5,634 nt of DNA, taken from positions 1-5,634 of the forward strand of contig JAYYDJ010000090.1 of the NCBI GenBank assembly GCA_036160955.1. The letters are read 5' to 3'. The DNA comes from GCA-2699365 sp036160955 (lineage in GTDB: Bacteria > Verrucomicrobiota > Verrucomicrobiia > Opitutales > Coraliomargaritaceae). Position 1 is the first letter of the stretch, and each line of letters starts with the position of its first letter. Under the pieces are notes generated by a model, which was not told the origin of the DNA, ran no database searches, and was given only the letters and a program-made list of their open reading frames with translations. Below are positions 1 to 5,634 of this stretch, piece after piece. The translations under genes and the position numbers were made by a program.

Positions 1-140
1 AACCATACAGACAGGGCAAGGGTGGTAGCTGTACTTAATCGGAAGTAGGATCCTTCGAAATAAGTCTGCCAGCAAACTGCAATTACTGCTGCATCTACAC
101 CAAGAATATTAGGCCAGCGCCATAATCGATTTCGATTCAT
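1..140 (-). CDS. N-terminus of an unidentified membrane protein, cut by the left edge
   Basis: The minus strand is open from an ATG at 140 to the window edge (46 codons, no stop), while all three plus-strand frames hit stops early in this stretch. The start is fixed by an in-frame TAA seven bases upstream. The fragment begins MNRNRLWRWPNILGVDAAVI: a short basic, Trp-rich cytoplasmic tail (residues 1-9), a probable first membrane helix at about 10-28, a short linker, and the start of a second hydrophobic stretch at about 35-46 (LSTATTLALSVW). This is compatible with a polytopic inner-membrane protein. From memory it resembles conserved PVC-group membrane proteins with a UbiA-like look, but the fragment is too short to assign a family. 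No clear Shine-Dalgarno sequence is visible. It lies 68 bp downstream of the tRNA-Ser gene on the same strand and could be co-transcribed with it. The chance of a spurious ORF is real but modest given the hydrophobic pattern. Confidence 0.55.
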   Translation of the reverse strand, partial: MNRNRLWRWPNILGVDAAVIAVCWQTYFEGSYFRLSTATTLALSVW

Positions 141-195
141 GAATTACAAATGGCACTTTCATTTTAACCATAAAAGTCCGGTGCCTTTAAATGAG

Positions 196-315
<120 letters not shown>

Positions 316-364
316 TTAATCGAGCTCTACCGAAAGATTCAACATTATTCGTAATTAAATGTAT

Positions 365-404
365 CAAGAATTATTTTTAATACCCATTATACGAGTAATT
401 CTTG
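365..404. promoter_or_regulatory. Dyad symmetry element over the tRNA promoter
   Basis: CAAGAATTA (365-373) and TAATTCTTG (396-404) are perfect 9-bp inverted copies separated by 22 bases, with the candidate TATAAT box of the minus strand lying between them. One arm falls in the -35/-10 spacer and the other around +7 to +15. An operator would be expected in such a position. Alternatively it could form a stem-loop in a parA leader transcript if transcription starts further upstream. The symmetry is seen; function is inferred. AT-rich arms raise the chance of coincidence. Confidence 0.3.
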
Positions 405-416
405 TGAGCTTAACAA
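386..416 (-). promoter_or_regulatory. Candidate sigma-70-type promoter for tRNA-Ser
   Basis: On the minus strand a perfect TATAAT (391 down to 386) is preceded, after 19 bases, by TTGTTA (416 down to 411, four of six matches to TTGACA). Transcription would start near 379 and give a leader of about 80 bases before the tRNA. The -10 box is exact, but the spacing is 2 bases longer than the optimum. A second possible -35-like TTGATA lies closer to the tRNA, but no good -10 follows it. This is the best promoter candidate in the 191-bp spacer between the divergent tRNA and parA genes. I could not find an equally convincing plus-strand promoter for parA. Confidence 0.4.
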
Positions 417-470
417 CTATTTCTAAGCAACTCCTTTCTTTTTGAGGCTTTCTGCTGGACGAGCAGGCTG

Positions 471-490
471 GCTAACTTAAACATGTTAGT
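471..490 (+). promoter_or_regulatory. Small hairpin directly before the parA start codon
   Basis: CTAAC (472-476) and GTTAG (485-489) can pair around an 8-base loop, with one more G-U pair outside. This places a weak stem immediately before the ATG at 491. No Shine-Dalgarno-like purine run precedes the start in the usual 5-10 base range. A second small stem, CTGCT/AGCAG, lies at 452-466. The two could modulate initiation, but both are short. Confidence 0.2.
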
Positions 491-1276
491 ATGGCGGCGA
501 CGATATTTACTGTAGCAAATCAGAAAGGTGGCGTTGGGAAAACGACAACGGCAATCAATACTAGCTATGCGCTCGCAGCTAAGGGAGTTCGTACAATTTT
601 AATCGATTTAGATCCTCAGGCAAACGCTACTAGTGGCCTTGGCTTGGAGAAAATCCAAGGTGATAGTTTATATGGGCCGCTTTGCGGTGAAGGTGAAGCC
701 CTCGATAAAATTAAACCTGTTGGAACGAGTAATAATTTATATATAATAACATCCGAAGTCGACATGGCTGCAATTGAGATTGAGCTAGTACAGAGAGATA
801 ATTATCTTGTTCAGTTGCGAGACTGTCTCGAGTCTATTCGTACTTGTGGGGATTATGATGTAATTATTATCGATTGCCCCCCAGCGCTAGGGATGCTTTC
901 AATGAATAGTCTCGCAGCTGCCGACTATCTATTGATTGCCTTGCAGTGTGAGTATATGGCAATGGAGGGCTTAGGACAGATTCTTAATGTTTTGGAAAAA
1001 TTAAGAGAAGCGGGAGTGAATGAAGGACTAGAGCTTGGGGGTATTCTTATGACTATGTTTGATCAGCGCACAAATTTAGCACATCAAGTTGTTGGTGAGG
1101 TTCGCAATCATTTTGATGAGCTAGTTTTTCGTACAGTGATCCCACGATCGATTCGCATTAGCGAAGCTCCGAGCTTTGGGCAGTCGATTTTTGAATATGA
1201 TCCACACGGTGCTGGAGCTAATGCATATCGTTACTTTGCTGAAGAGATTATGGACCGATATAAGCTTAGAAAGTAG
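491..1276 (+). CDS. parA: ParA/Soj-family chromosome-partitioning ATPase
   Basis: A MinD/ParA P-loop ATPase of 261 residues, the size of short chromosomal Soj proteins without an N-terminal DNA-binding HTH domain. Visible motifs in order are the deviant Walker A KGGVGKTT (12-19, signature Lys12 and phosphate-binding Lys17), the switch I/A' motif LIDLDPQAN (37-45, probable catalytic Asp41), Walker B VIIIDCPP (124-131, Asp128), MTMFDQRTNLAHQVV (187-201), and the family C-terminal signature VIPRSIRISEAPSFGQSI (216-233). Proteins of this family dimerise on ATP, bind DNA non-specifically and move or regulate ParB-parS or other cargo. The start is the only possible one nearby because an in-frame TAA lies at 473-475. 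There is no good Shine-Dalgarno. The expected parB partner is not downstream; an Xer recombinase gene follows after 17 bp, probably in the same operon. An orphan ParA positioning some other cargo is possible, but the sequence is Soj-like throughout. Confidence 0.93.
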   Translation: MAATIFTVANQKGGVGKTTTAINTSYALAAKGVRTILIDLDPQANATSGLGLEKIQGDSLYGPLCGEGEALDKIKPVGTSNNLYIITSEVDMAAIEIELVQRDNYLVQLRDCLESIRTCGDYDVIIIDCPPALGMLSMNSLAAADYLLIALQCEYMAMEGLGQILNVLEKLREAGVNEGLELGGILMTMFDQRTNLAHQVVGEVRNHFDELVFRTVIPRSIRISEAPSFGQSIFEYDPHGAGANAYRYFAEEIMDRYKLRK

Positions 1277-1293
1277 CGGGTACGGTTTTTCGG

Positions 1294-2208
1294 ATGAATT
1301 ATATGCAAAGCGCTGAGCTAGAAGCCTTCATTACTCATTTAACTTTGGAGCGGCGTCTGTCCGTTAATACTGTGCGCAATTATCGGCAAGCAGTCGTACG
1401 CTTCAGTGGGTGGCTGCAACAAAACTTTCCAGAATCTAGTTCGTTTAAAGCAGCGCAGCCAATCCATGTGCGCTCTTATATAGTTGATTTAGGTCGTATT
1501 TTAGCTCGGCGCACTCTCCACATCCATGTCTCTGGGTTGAAAGCCTTTTATGGATTCTTGCGTCTGAAAGGAATCGTGGAGTTGAATCCTTTCACTGGCT
1601 TGAGTTTGCCTAAACTAGATAAACCATTACCCAAATTTTTAACTGAAGCACAGATGATTCTCTTATTGCAAGCTCCTGCAAAGCTTTGGAAACAAGGAAA
1701 ATTGAGTGAGTTTGATGCCTTGCGTGATAGTTTAATGTTAGAGTTGCTTTATGGTGGTGGTTTACGTGTCAGCGAATTGTGTGGTCTTAATTTTTCTCAA
1801 GTGGATATGGGGCAGGGTGTAGTTCGAGTAATTGGTAAGGGCAAAAAAGAGCGTATATGTCCTGTAGGATCTGTTGCAGTTGATTGTTTGCGCACTTTTA
1901 CTGAGCGCTTTTCGCGCGAGAATTTGCCAAGCTCTCCAGTCTTAACTTTGCGGTCAGGTCGTAGAATGAACCCACGCCAAGTGCAAAAACGCTTGAAGCT
2001 ACATTTAAGCGCCGCTGAATTACCGCTGGATATGACCCCACATAAGTTGCGGCACTCTTATGCGACTCACCTGCTTGATAATGGGGCTGATCTGCGAGCA
2101 GTGCAGGAGCTGCTCGGGCATGCAAATCTTTCTACGACTCAAATCTATACGCACGTATCTATCAATAGGCTAAAACAAGCGCACAAACAAGCCCATCCGC
2201 GCGCTTGA
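1294..2208 (+). CDS. xerC: Xer-type tyrosine recombinase
   Basis: A 304-residue tyrosine recombinase of the XerC/XerD family, which resolves chromosome dimers at dif sites near the terminus with its partner Xer and FtsK. The N-terminal SAM-like core-binding domain spans about residues 7-100, including LSVNTVRNYRQAV. The catalytic domain follows FLTEAQ (115-120). All six active-site residues are present with Xer-like spacing: Arg158 in YGGGLRVSELCGL, Lys182 in the beta-hairpin GKGKKER, His250 and Arg253 in HKLRHSYATHLL, His276 in LLGHANLSTTQIY, and nucleophile Tyr285. The length is typical. XerC and XerD cannot be told apart safely here, and the symbol is provisional. Met4 (1303) is an alternative start; neither has a strong Shine-Dalgarno. 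The gene lies 17 bp after parA, a pairing that suggests a replicon-maintenance operon. Nothing next to it (cargo genes, att-like repeats) suggests a phage or integron integrase. Its stop is 4 bp from the convergent ccsA stop. Confidence 0.92.
   Translation: MNYMQSAELEAFITHLTLERRLSVNTVRNYRQAVVRFSGWLQQNFPESSSFKAAQPIHVRSYIVDLGRILARRTLHIHVSGLKAFYGFLRLKGIVELNPFTGLSLPKLDKPLPKFLTEAQMILLLQAPAKLWKQGKLSEFDALRDSLMLELLYGGGLRVSELCGLNFSQVDMGQGVVRVIGKGKKERICPVGSVAVDCLRTFTERFSRENLPSSPVLTLRSGRRMNPRQVQKRLKLHLSAAELPLDMTPHKLRHSYATHLLDNGADLRAVQELLGHANLSTTQIYTHVSINRLKQAHKQAHPRA
2171..2207 (-). terminator. Possible terminator of the ccsA operon inside the xerC 3' end
   Basis: Read on the minus strand, just past the ccsA stop, CAAGCGC (2207-2201) and GCGCTTG (2182-2176) form a perfect 7-bp GC-rich stem with an 18-base loop, followed by TTTTA. 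A shorter alternative stem, CAAGC/GCTTG, is possible within it. The loop is long and the T tract is short, so this is a weak intrinsic terminator at best. In the plus direction the same stem is not followed by a T run. Confidence 0.3.
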
Positions 2209-2212
2209 ATAG

Positions 2213-4093
2213 TTAAACCCGATTTGATCTTTTTCGTGATTGTTGACTGATTCCGAAATTACTTCGCCAGAAGGACCAAGGGAGATTGGCTAATAAAATA
2301 AAAACAAGCTGGCTAAGGAAGAAAATGGCCAACCATTTAAAGCCTTTATCGGTAAACCCGTAGCTATGTAGACCAACACCGAGCAAATTTGTACCAAACC
2401 AAGACCAAGCAGTGACTATATTTCCACAGACTGCAATCGCCATAATACCGCGTTCTCGTACGACTCCCCCCCATCGTGCATGAAGGAGTATCGCTCCCAT
2501 GATAACAATCATTAGCGCACCATTTTCTTTTGGGTCCCAGCCCCAGAATCGTCCCCAACTTTGGTCACCCCAGATGCCACCAAGAATAGTTCCTACCAGA
2601 CTAAAGAGTGTCGCAAAACATGTTATTCCGTAGACCATGCCGCTGAGACTTTGCGCTGATTTTTGCGAAAAACTACGAACGAATAAACCTCCAATTATAA
2701 AGGCGATTGCTAGCATTCCAGCAAAGAACATTGCTGAATAACCAAATGTTATAATTACTACATGGGTGGCTAGCCAAAAATTTGAGTCGAGCACTGCTCG
2801 CATCATTTCTAAGGTGTCACCATCCATAGCAAGATGATGCGCTATTATTAAAGTACAAAAACCTACAAGTGCAGCCATCGCAACACCTATCCCGTTGCGG
2901 TAGAATCTCTCCAAAAATGCGCCTAATAAGACTGCGCCCCACCCAACGAAAACAGCAGAGGAGTATAGATTTGTTACTGGAGGACGCCCTTGGATATACA
3001 TTCTCGAAATGAGACCGGCGGTATGTATTATTAGCGCGAATAGTAGTATCCAAAATGCCACTTTATTTAGTGTAGTTGACCAACGTAACCAAGAAATACA
3101 TATTGCTAGAAATGCTAAGACATAGAGCTCCATGGAGACAGCAAAAGGCTGTATTTTATTGAACATACGCTCGAAATGTACGCGCTTAATCTCAGTTGGA
3201 AAATCTGCAATAAACCTTTCACGTAGTGCATTTACGGTTTGATTGAACATGGTAACATCATTGGCTCGATAAGCCATTGTTAGAGAGGCATAGCCAGTTG
3301 TATACGCACTGATCGGTTCTCCTTTGATTACATCTAGCAAGTCCAAACCAATATTTTCCCAGTCATCCATTGTGCTTGCTGGCGGTGGTGGTGGCACTAT
3401 ACGCAGGTAAGCTGTTTGCGATAATTTTAAGTAGTCGTCTCCGTAGGCGATAAAATCGCGAAGTAAAGCAGTGTCATGCTCTTCACCTGCTTGCTGCTTG
3501 CGCAATTCTTGCATGGCTGGCTGGACTAAGCTTTTGTAGCTAGTGTACTCATCAACGAGTTGATCGAGGCCTTCCTTAGAACGAATTGGATGTAGCGAGT
3601 GCATAACACGGTGGTACAGGGTTAGTCCCTGATTTAGGCTGTAAATCTGTTGCTCGTAAGGCGTTCTTTTTTTATGCTCGGGATCTATTTTCTCAGCTAA
3701 TTTATTCAACTCTTCAAAATGGGGAAGAAGATCATTGAAAGAGTAATAGCGCTGCCCTTTTTGAGCGAGTCCTGGGAGCCCTAGGTCATCAGGAAATTCA
3801 ATTTTAAAAACTCTATATGTGTCGGCTTTTTCTGGACACATAGTAAGATCCAAAAGCCACTCAATAGGAGAGAGTATTTCTCCGCTAGGAGTGACTACCT
3901 CTTGTCGACTAGCTAAGATTAATAAAGTATTTCTCGCTACTGTATCTAGTGGCTTGATGCGCCCACCAACTTGTACAGGTAGTTCTGAAAATTCGTTAAT
4001 ATTAAATCCGTCACTAGTATTAGTAGGGCGTAAGTGTCGGCCTGCAGTTATCAAAACAGCCAGTGCTGCTATAATCGTGACAGCTCTTTTCAT
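2213..4093 (-). CDS. ccsA: Cytochrome c maturation protein CcsA/ResC (heme exporter and synthetase subunit)
   Basis: A 626-residue System II (Ccs) protein that, with ResB, carries heme across the inner membrane and attaches it to CXXCH apocytochromes. The C-terminal half (about 320-610) is multi-spanning and contains the tryptophan-rich WWD motif WGDQSWGRFWGWDPKE (508-523). Likely heme-ligand histidines are His444 in WLATHVVIITFGY, His576 in LGVGLHSYGF, and His538 in LLHARW; His357 is a further membrane histidine. The N-terminal half begins with a signal-anchor-like helix (about 4-18), then a soluble, probably periplasmic region of about 300 residues with LPVQVGGRIKPLDTVARN (39-56). That region is absent from short CcsA proteins and, from memory, is typical of PVC and Bacteroidetes homologues. 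It contains a run of five prolines (234-238). I chose the ATG at 4093, not the one at 4192, because it overlaps the resB stop as ATGA and has AAGG seven bases upstream. The extra 33 residues would only be an out-of-frame reading of resB. Confidence 0.93.
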   Translation of the reverse strand: MKRAVTIIAALAVLITAGRHLRPTNTSDGFNINEFSELPVQVGGRIKPLDTVARNTLLILASRQEVVTPSGEILSPIEWLLDLTMCPEKADTYRVFKIEFPDDLGLPGLAQKGQRYYSFNDLLPHFEELNKLAEKIDPEHKKRTPYEQQIYSLNQGLTLYHRVMHSLHPIRSKEGLDQLVDEYTSYKSLVQPAMQELRKQQAGEEHDTALLRDFIAYGDDYLKLSQTAYLRIVPPPPPASTMDDWENIGLDLLDVIKGEPISAYTTGYASLTMAYRANDVTMFNQTVNALRERFIADFPTEIKRVHFERMFNKIQPFAVSMELYVLAFLAICISWLRWSTTLNKVAFWILLFALIIHTAGLISRMYIQGRPPVTNLYSSAVFVGWGAVLLGAFLERFYRNGIGVAMAALVGFCTLIIAHHLAMDGDTLEMMRAVLDSNFWLATHVVIITFGYSAMFFAGMLAIAFIIGGLFVRSFSQKSAQSLSGMVYGITCFATLFSLVGTILGGIWGDQSWGRFWGWDPKENGALMIVIMGAILLHARWGGVVRERGIMAIAVCGNIVTAWSWFGTNLLGVGLHSYGFTDKGFKWLAIFFLSQLVFILLANLPWSFWRSNFGISQQSRKRSNRV

Positions 4094-4110
4094 TGAGCGG
4101 CCTTTTTTTT
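4090..4110 (-). promoter_or_regulatory. resB/ccsA junction: RBS, ATGA overlap and possible -1 slippery site
   Basis: On the minus strand, eight A residues (4110-4103) run into GG, giving AAAAGG as the ccsA Shine-Dalgarno, with seven bases to the ATG at 4093. The resB TGA (4092-4090) overlaps that ATG, so translational coupling is expected. In the resB frame the run is read AAA AAA AAG (Lys387-389), which contains the heptamer A AAA AAG (4108-4102) in the phase needed for -1 frameshifting. After a slip, reading continues GGC CGC TCA ATG, which is the ccsA frame, with no stop. A 4-bp GCTC/GAGC stem (4098-4095 with 4086-4083) begins three bases after the heptamer. It is a weak stimulator at best, and no upstream stimulatory Shine-Dalgarno is visible. 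Confidence 0.5.
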
Positions 4111-5268
4111 CAAGAATTTTGTAAAGTGCAGGCTGAATTGAAAGCTCATGCCAGCGCCCATCATCAGAACACTTAGATAGGGTAGTAACCATCCAGGATT
4201 GCGCACAACTTGTAAGATAGTAGCAGTCTCATCTGGCATAAATGAAGCCTGATAGAAAGTCAGTCCATTGTAACGTAGAGGGTGATTCATGTAAATCAGA
4301 GCTTGCTGATCTGTACCTGTTTCTTGGTGGTGTGCGATCACTTTGCTAGAGTAGTTAAATGGGATATCGGTACCGGGGTATTTTTCATGAGAAAAGTCCA
4401 GCAGTTCGATCTCAAAAGGATAATAGTGTCGCTTGTAACGCATGGCGATTTCCAGATCTTTCTCGCCAGCTTGAAACTTTTGTGCGGGAAAGCGCTCATC
4501 AATAACATTCGATACTAACCAAGTGCCTAATACCTCTTTTTTGTAGTGTACTTCGATGTATGCAGTTGTTGTGTTAATCGCATCTTCTGCGTAGTCAATT
4601 TGTGTTGGGGTTGCTAGTATGTTCATTTTAGCTCCAGCGCCATGAGTCGCTAATCTTTGGACTTGTTGCTCTGTGCCGCGTCCAAGAATTGAATTTTTGT
4701 AAAATGCGATTACTTTTATCTCCAAGTCGTTTTTAGGAATAGAAATTTGCACTCCAGGCTTTAATTTTGACGCGGAGATACTGTGCACAATGTCTTGCGA
4801 GGTTCCGCTTCGATCGATGATTACAAGTTCATTTTCGCGCACGGTCTGAGAGTAGTTGCTTTTTTCTCCCTCAATTATTGTCATTTGACTTTCAACGGAT
4901 AAAAAATCGGTTAAAAGCTCACTCATGAGTAATAAGATAAGTCCCAAGTGAATCGCGTTAATGCCGAGCTTTGTGACAGAAAACTTAAAGCGCGAAAAAA
5001 ACGCTGCTAGCAAGTTAGCTAGTAGTAAACCCCCTACGGCATAACCGCCTAACATAGGAATATGAATCCATCCTAGGTAAGTGTAAATTGGCCAAGTCTG
5101 TGGGTATTTCCAAATGACTAAGAAACTCTCAAAATAAAGTTTTTGTGTGTGCCATATGCCATATTCTACCTGATCAAGTGTACCGAAAAAAATCAGCACC
5201 ATGGAGAGTGATAACAGTGCTACCGTAAGTCGAACGGAAGCTATAATTTTAAGCATTTGGGACATCAT
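4090..5268 (-). CDS. resB: Cytochrome c biogenesis protein ResB/Ccs1
   Basis: A 392-residue ResB-like protein, the partner of CcsA in System II cytochrome c maturation. Four membrane segments fit the family topology: about 11-29, 68-90, 101-121 and 358-378. The third contains His107 in NAIHLGLILLL, matching the conserved transmembrane histidine thought to bind heme. Between the third and fourth helices lies a periplasmic domain of about 235 residues. It ends in the family's characteristic MNHPLRYNGLTFYQASF (327-343) followed by VRNPGWLLPYLSVL. The C-terminus is short and basic (KFLKKKAAQ) and should be cytoplasmic. Two ATG codons stand in tandem (5268 and 5265); either may be used. The upstream gene's TAA directly abuts the first ATG and no Shine-Dalgarno is obvious, so start by coupled re-initiation is likely. 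The gene overlaps ccsA by four bases. Confidence 0.92.
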   Translation of the reverse strand: MMSQMLKIIASVRLTVALLSLSMVLIFFGTLDQVEYGIWHTQKLYFESFLVIWKYPQTWPIYTYLGWIHIPMLGGYAVGGLLLANLLAAFFSRFKFSVTKLGINAIHLGLILLLMSELLTDFLSVESQMTIIEGEKSNYSQTVRENELVIIDRSGTSQDIVHSISASKLKPGVQISIPKNDLEIKVIAFYKNSILGRGTEQQVQRLATHGAGAKMNILATPTQIDYAEDAINTTTAYIEVHYKKEVLGTWLVSNVIDERFPAQKFQAGEKDLEIAMRYKRHYYPFEIELLDFSHEKYPGTDIPFNYSSKVIAHHQETGTDQQALIYMNHPLRYNGLTFYQASFMPDETATILQVVRNPGWLLPYLSVLMMGAGMSFQFSLHFTKFLKKKAAQ

Positions 5269-5634
5269 TTAGTGATGTGAATCGTGAATCTTAATCGAAT
5301 TTAGGAAGCTTTTCATAGCTAATTCATTTGCTTGTACCGTAGCATTATCTCCTAACATTTTGAAAAACCAAGTACTCCCATGAAATGGGAGTATACCTAC
5401 TAAGATTGATTTTTGTGGACCTTGAAGGCGGAGGTCGGTGCCACCGTGATTAGAGATTGTGATTGGCTCGCTGATAGAATCCAGTTGTGCTTGACTCATA
5501 ATATTGAGCTCAATTTGGCCACACCATCGGTTAACGTTAGCTAAGTTTCCTCCATCATTACCCGGACACGAAAGACCAGTGAAATCGTCGCTGACACTGC
5601 CATCATGAAATCGCTGGTACGATGTAAGAATGAC
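5269..5634 (-). CDS. Conserved protein of unknown function, N-terminus beyond the right edge
   Basis: This frame is open from the right edge to the TAA at 5271-5269: 121 residues with no upstream stop. The ATG at 5499 is therefore probably internal (Met46 of the fragment), since homology-like sequence lies before it. The visible part contains GGNLANVNRWCGQIEL (28-43), then a segment with GILPFHGSTWFFKMLGDN and a C-terminal helix-like stretch (about ANELAMKSFLNSIK). From memory, this block matches a family of PVC conserved hypothetical proteins with a 'GGLLANVNRWRGQ' core and a '...WFFKLTG' C-terminal segment, often next to ccsA/resB genes. I know of no assigned biochemical function. There are two cysteines, at fragment positions 23 and 38. 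It is first in the visible operon, with zero bases between its stop and the resB start, so a role linked to cytochrome c assembly is plausible inference. Whether it has a signal peptide or lipobox cannot be seen. Confidence 0.75.
   Translation of the reverse strand, partial: VILTSYQRFHDGSVSDDFTGLSCPGNDGGNLANVNRWCGQIELNIMSQAQLDSISEPITISNHGGTDLRLQGPQKSILVGILPFHGSTWFFKMLGDNATVQANELAMKSFLNSIKIHDSHH

Noticed and set aside
171..190. Stem-loop between tRNA-Ser and the left-edge gene as a terminator
   Set aside because: The possible pairing around GTCCGGTGCC is interrupted by mismatches and has no proper T run.
161..191. Promoter for the left-edge membrane protein (TAAAAT at 166-161)
   Set aside because: The -10-like box has no acceptable -35 at normal spacing and would leave only a very short leader; AT-rich sequence makes such matches common.
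483..515. Ten-codon upstream ORF overlapping the parA start
   Set aside because: It has no ribosome-binding site and is short enough to arise by chance; nothing supports a regulatory leader peptide.
1898..2125. Minus-strand ORF opposite xerC, and other ORFs opposite resB and ccsA (2364-2558, 2817-3053, 3819-4124, 4282-4518)
   Set aside because: All lie within strongly supported genes, lack recognisable protein character and look like frame shadows.
1294..2208. Phage or genomic-island integrase next to a tRNA attachment site
   Set aside because: The recombinase is Xer-like in length and motifs, is separated from the tRNA by parA, and no duplicated tRNA 3' end or mobile cargo is present.
4094..4192. 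N-terminal extension of ccsA to the ATG at 4192 (33 more residues)
   Set aside because: It lies wholly inside resB in another frame, has no membrane or family-like character, and the ATG at 4093 has both the ATGA overlap and a suitably spaced Shine-Dalgarno followed by a normal signal-anchor helix.
5269..5499. A separate 76-residue protein starting at the ATG at 5499
   Set aside because: The frame stays open through 45 more codons to the window edge, and the most recognisable block (NVNRWCGQ) lies before this ATG, so it is the C-terminal part of a longer gene.

Overview
The window looks like ordinary chromosome from a moderately AT-rich bacterium, most likely a member of the Verrucomicrobiota (Opitutae/Puniceicoccales-like) or a relative in the PVC group. 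This placement is inference. It rests on the architecture of the CcsA protein, which has a large N-terminal extracytoplasmic region carrying a 'GGRIKPLDTVAR' block, and on the protein at the right edge. From memory, both are typical of these phyla. No database search was possible.

Left part (1-490): on the minus strand lies the 5' end of a membrane-protein gene that runs off the left edge, preceded by a complete tRNA-Ser(GCU) gene with an encoded CCA end. A 191-bp spacer separates the tRNA from the plus-strand genes. It holds a probable tRNA promoter with a perfect TATAAT, a 9-bp dyad bracketing that box, and a second 9-bp inverted repeat that brackets the tRNA itself. Middle part (491-2208): on the plus strand, a short Soj-type ParA ATPase is followed after 17 bp by a complete Xer-type tyrosine recombinase with all six catalytic residues. 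Together they suggest a chromosome-maintenance unit (segregation and dimer resolution), but no parB and no recognisable parS or dif site is in view.

Right part (2213-5634): on the minus strand, converging on the recombinase with only 4 bp between stop codons, is a tight three-gene operon for System II cytochrome c maturation. In transcription order it is a conserved protein truncated by the right edge, resB (ccs1), and ccsA (resC). The first stop codon directly abuts the resB start, and resB overlaps ccsA by ATGA. ResB and CcsA together form the membrane heme exporter and cytochrome c synthetase. ResB supplies one transmembrane histidine and the periplasmic domain. CcsA supplies the tryptophan-rich WWD heme-handling motif and the other histidines.

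The most interesting observation is at the resB/ccsA junction. The last lysine codons of resB form an in-frame A AAA AAG heptamer inside an A8 run, the classic bacterial -1 slippery site. A -1 slip there (or one extra A by transcriptional slippage) enters the ccsA frame with no intervening stop. It would give a ResB-CcsA fusion of about 1018 residues, resembling the natural CcsBA fusions of epsilonproteobacteria. The same bases also serve as the likely ccsA Shine-Dalgarno sequence, so coincidence, or a homopolymer error splitting a true fusion gene, must be considered. I see no phage, transposon, CRISPR or defence system.
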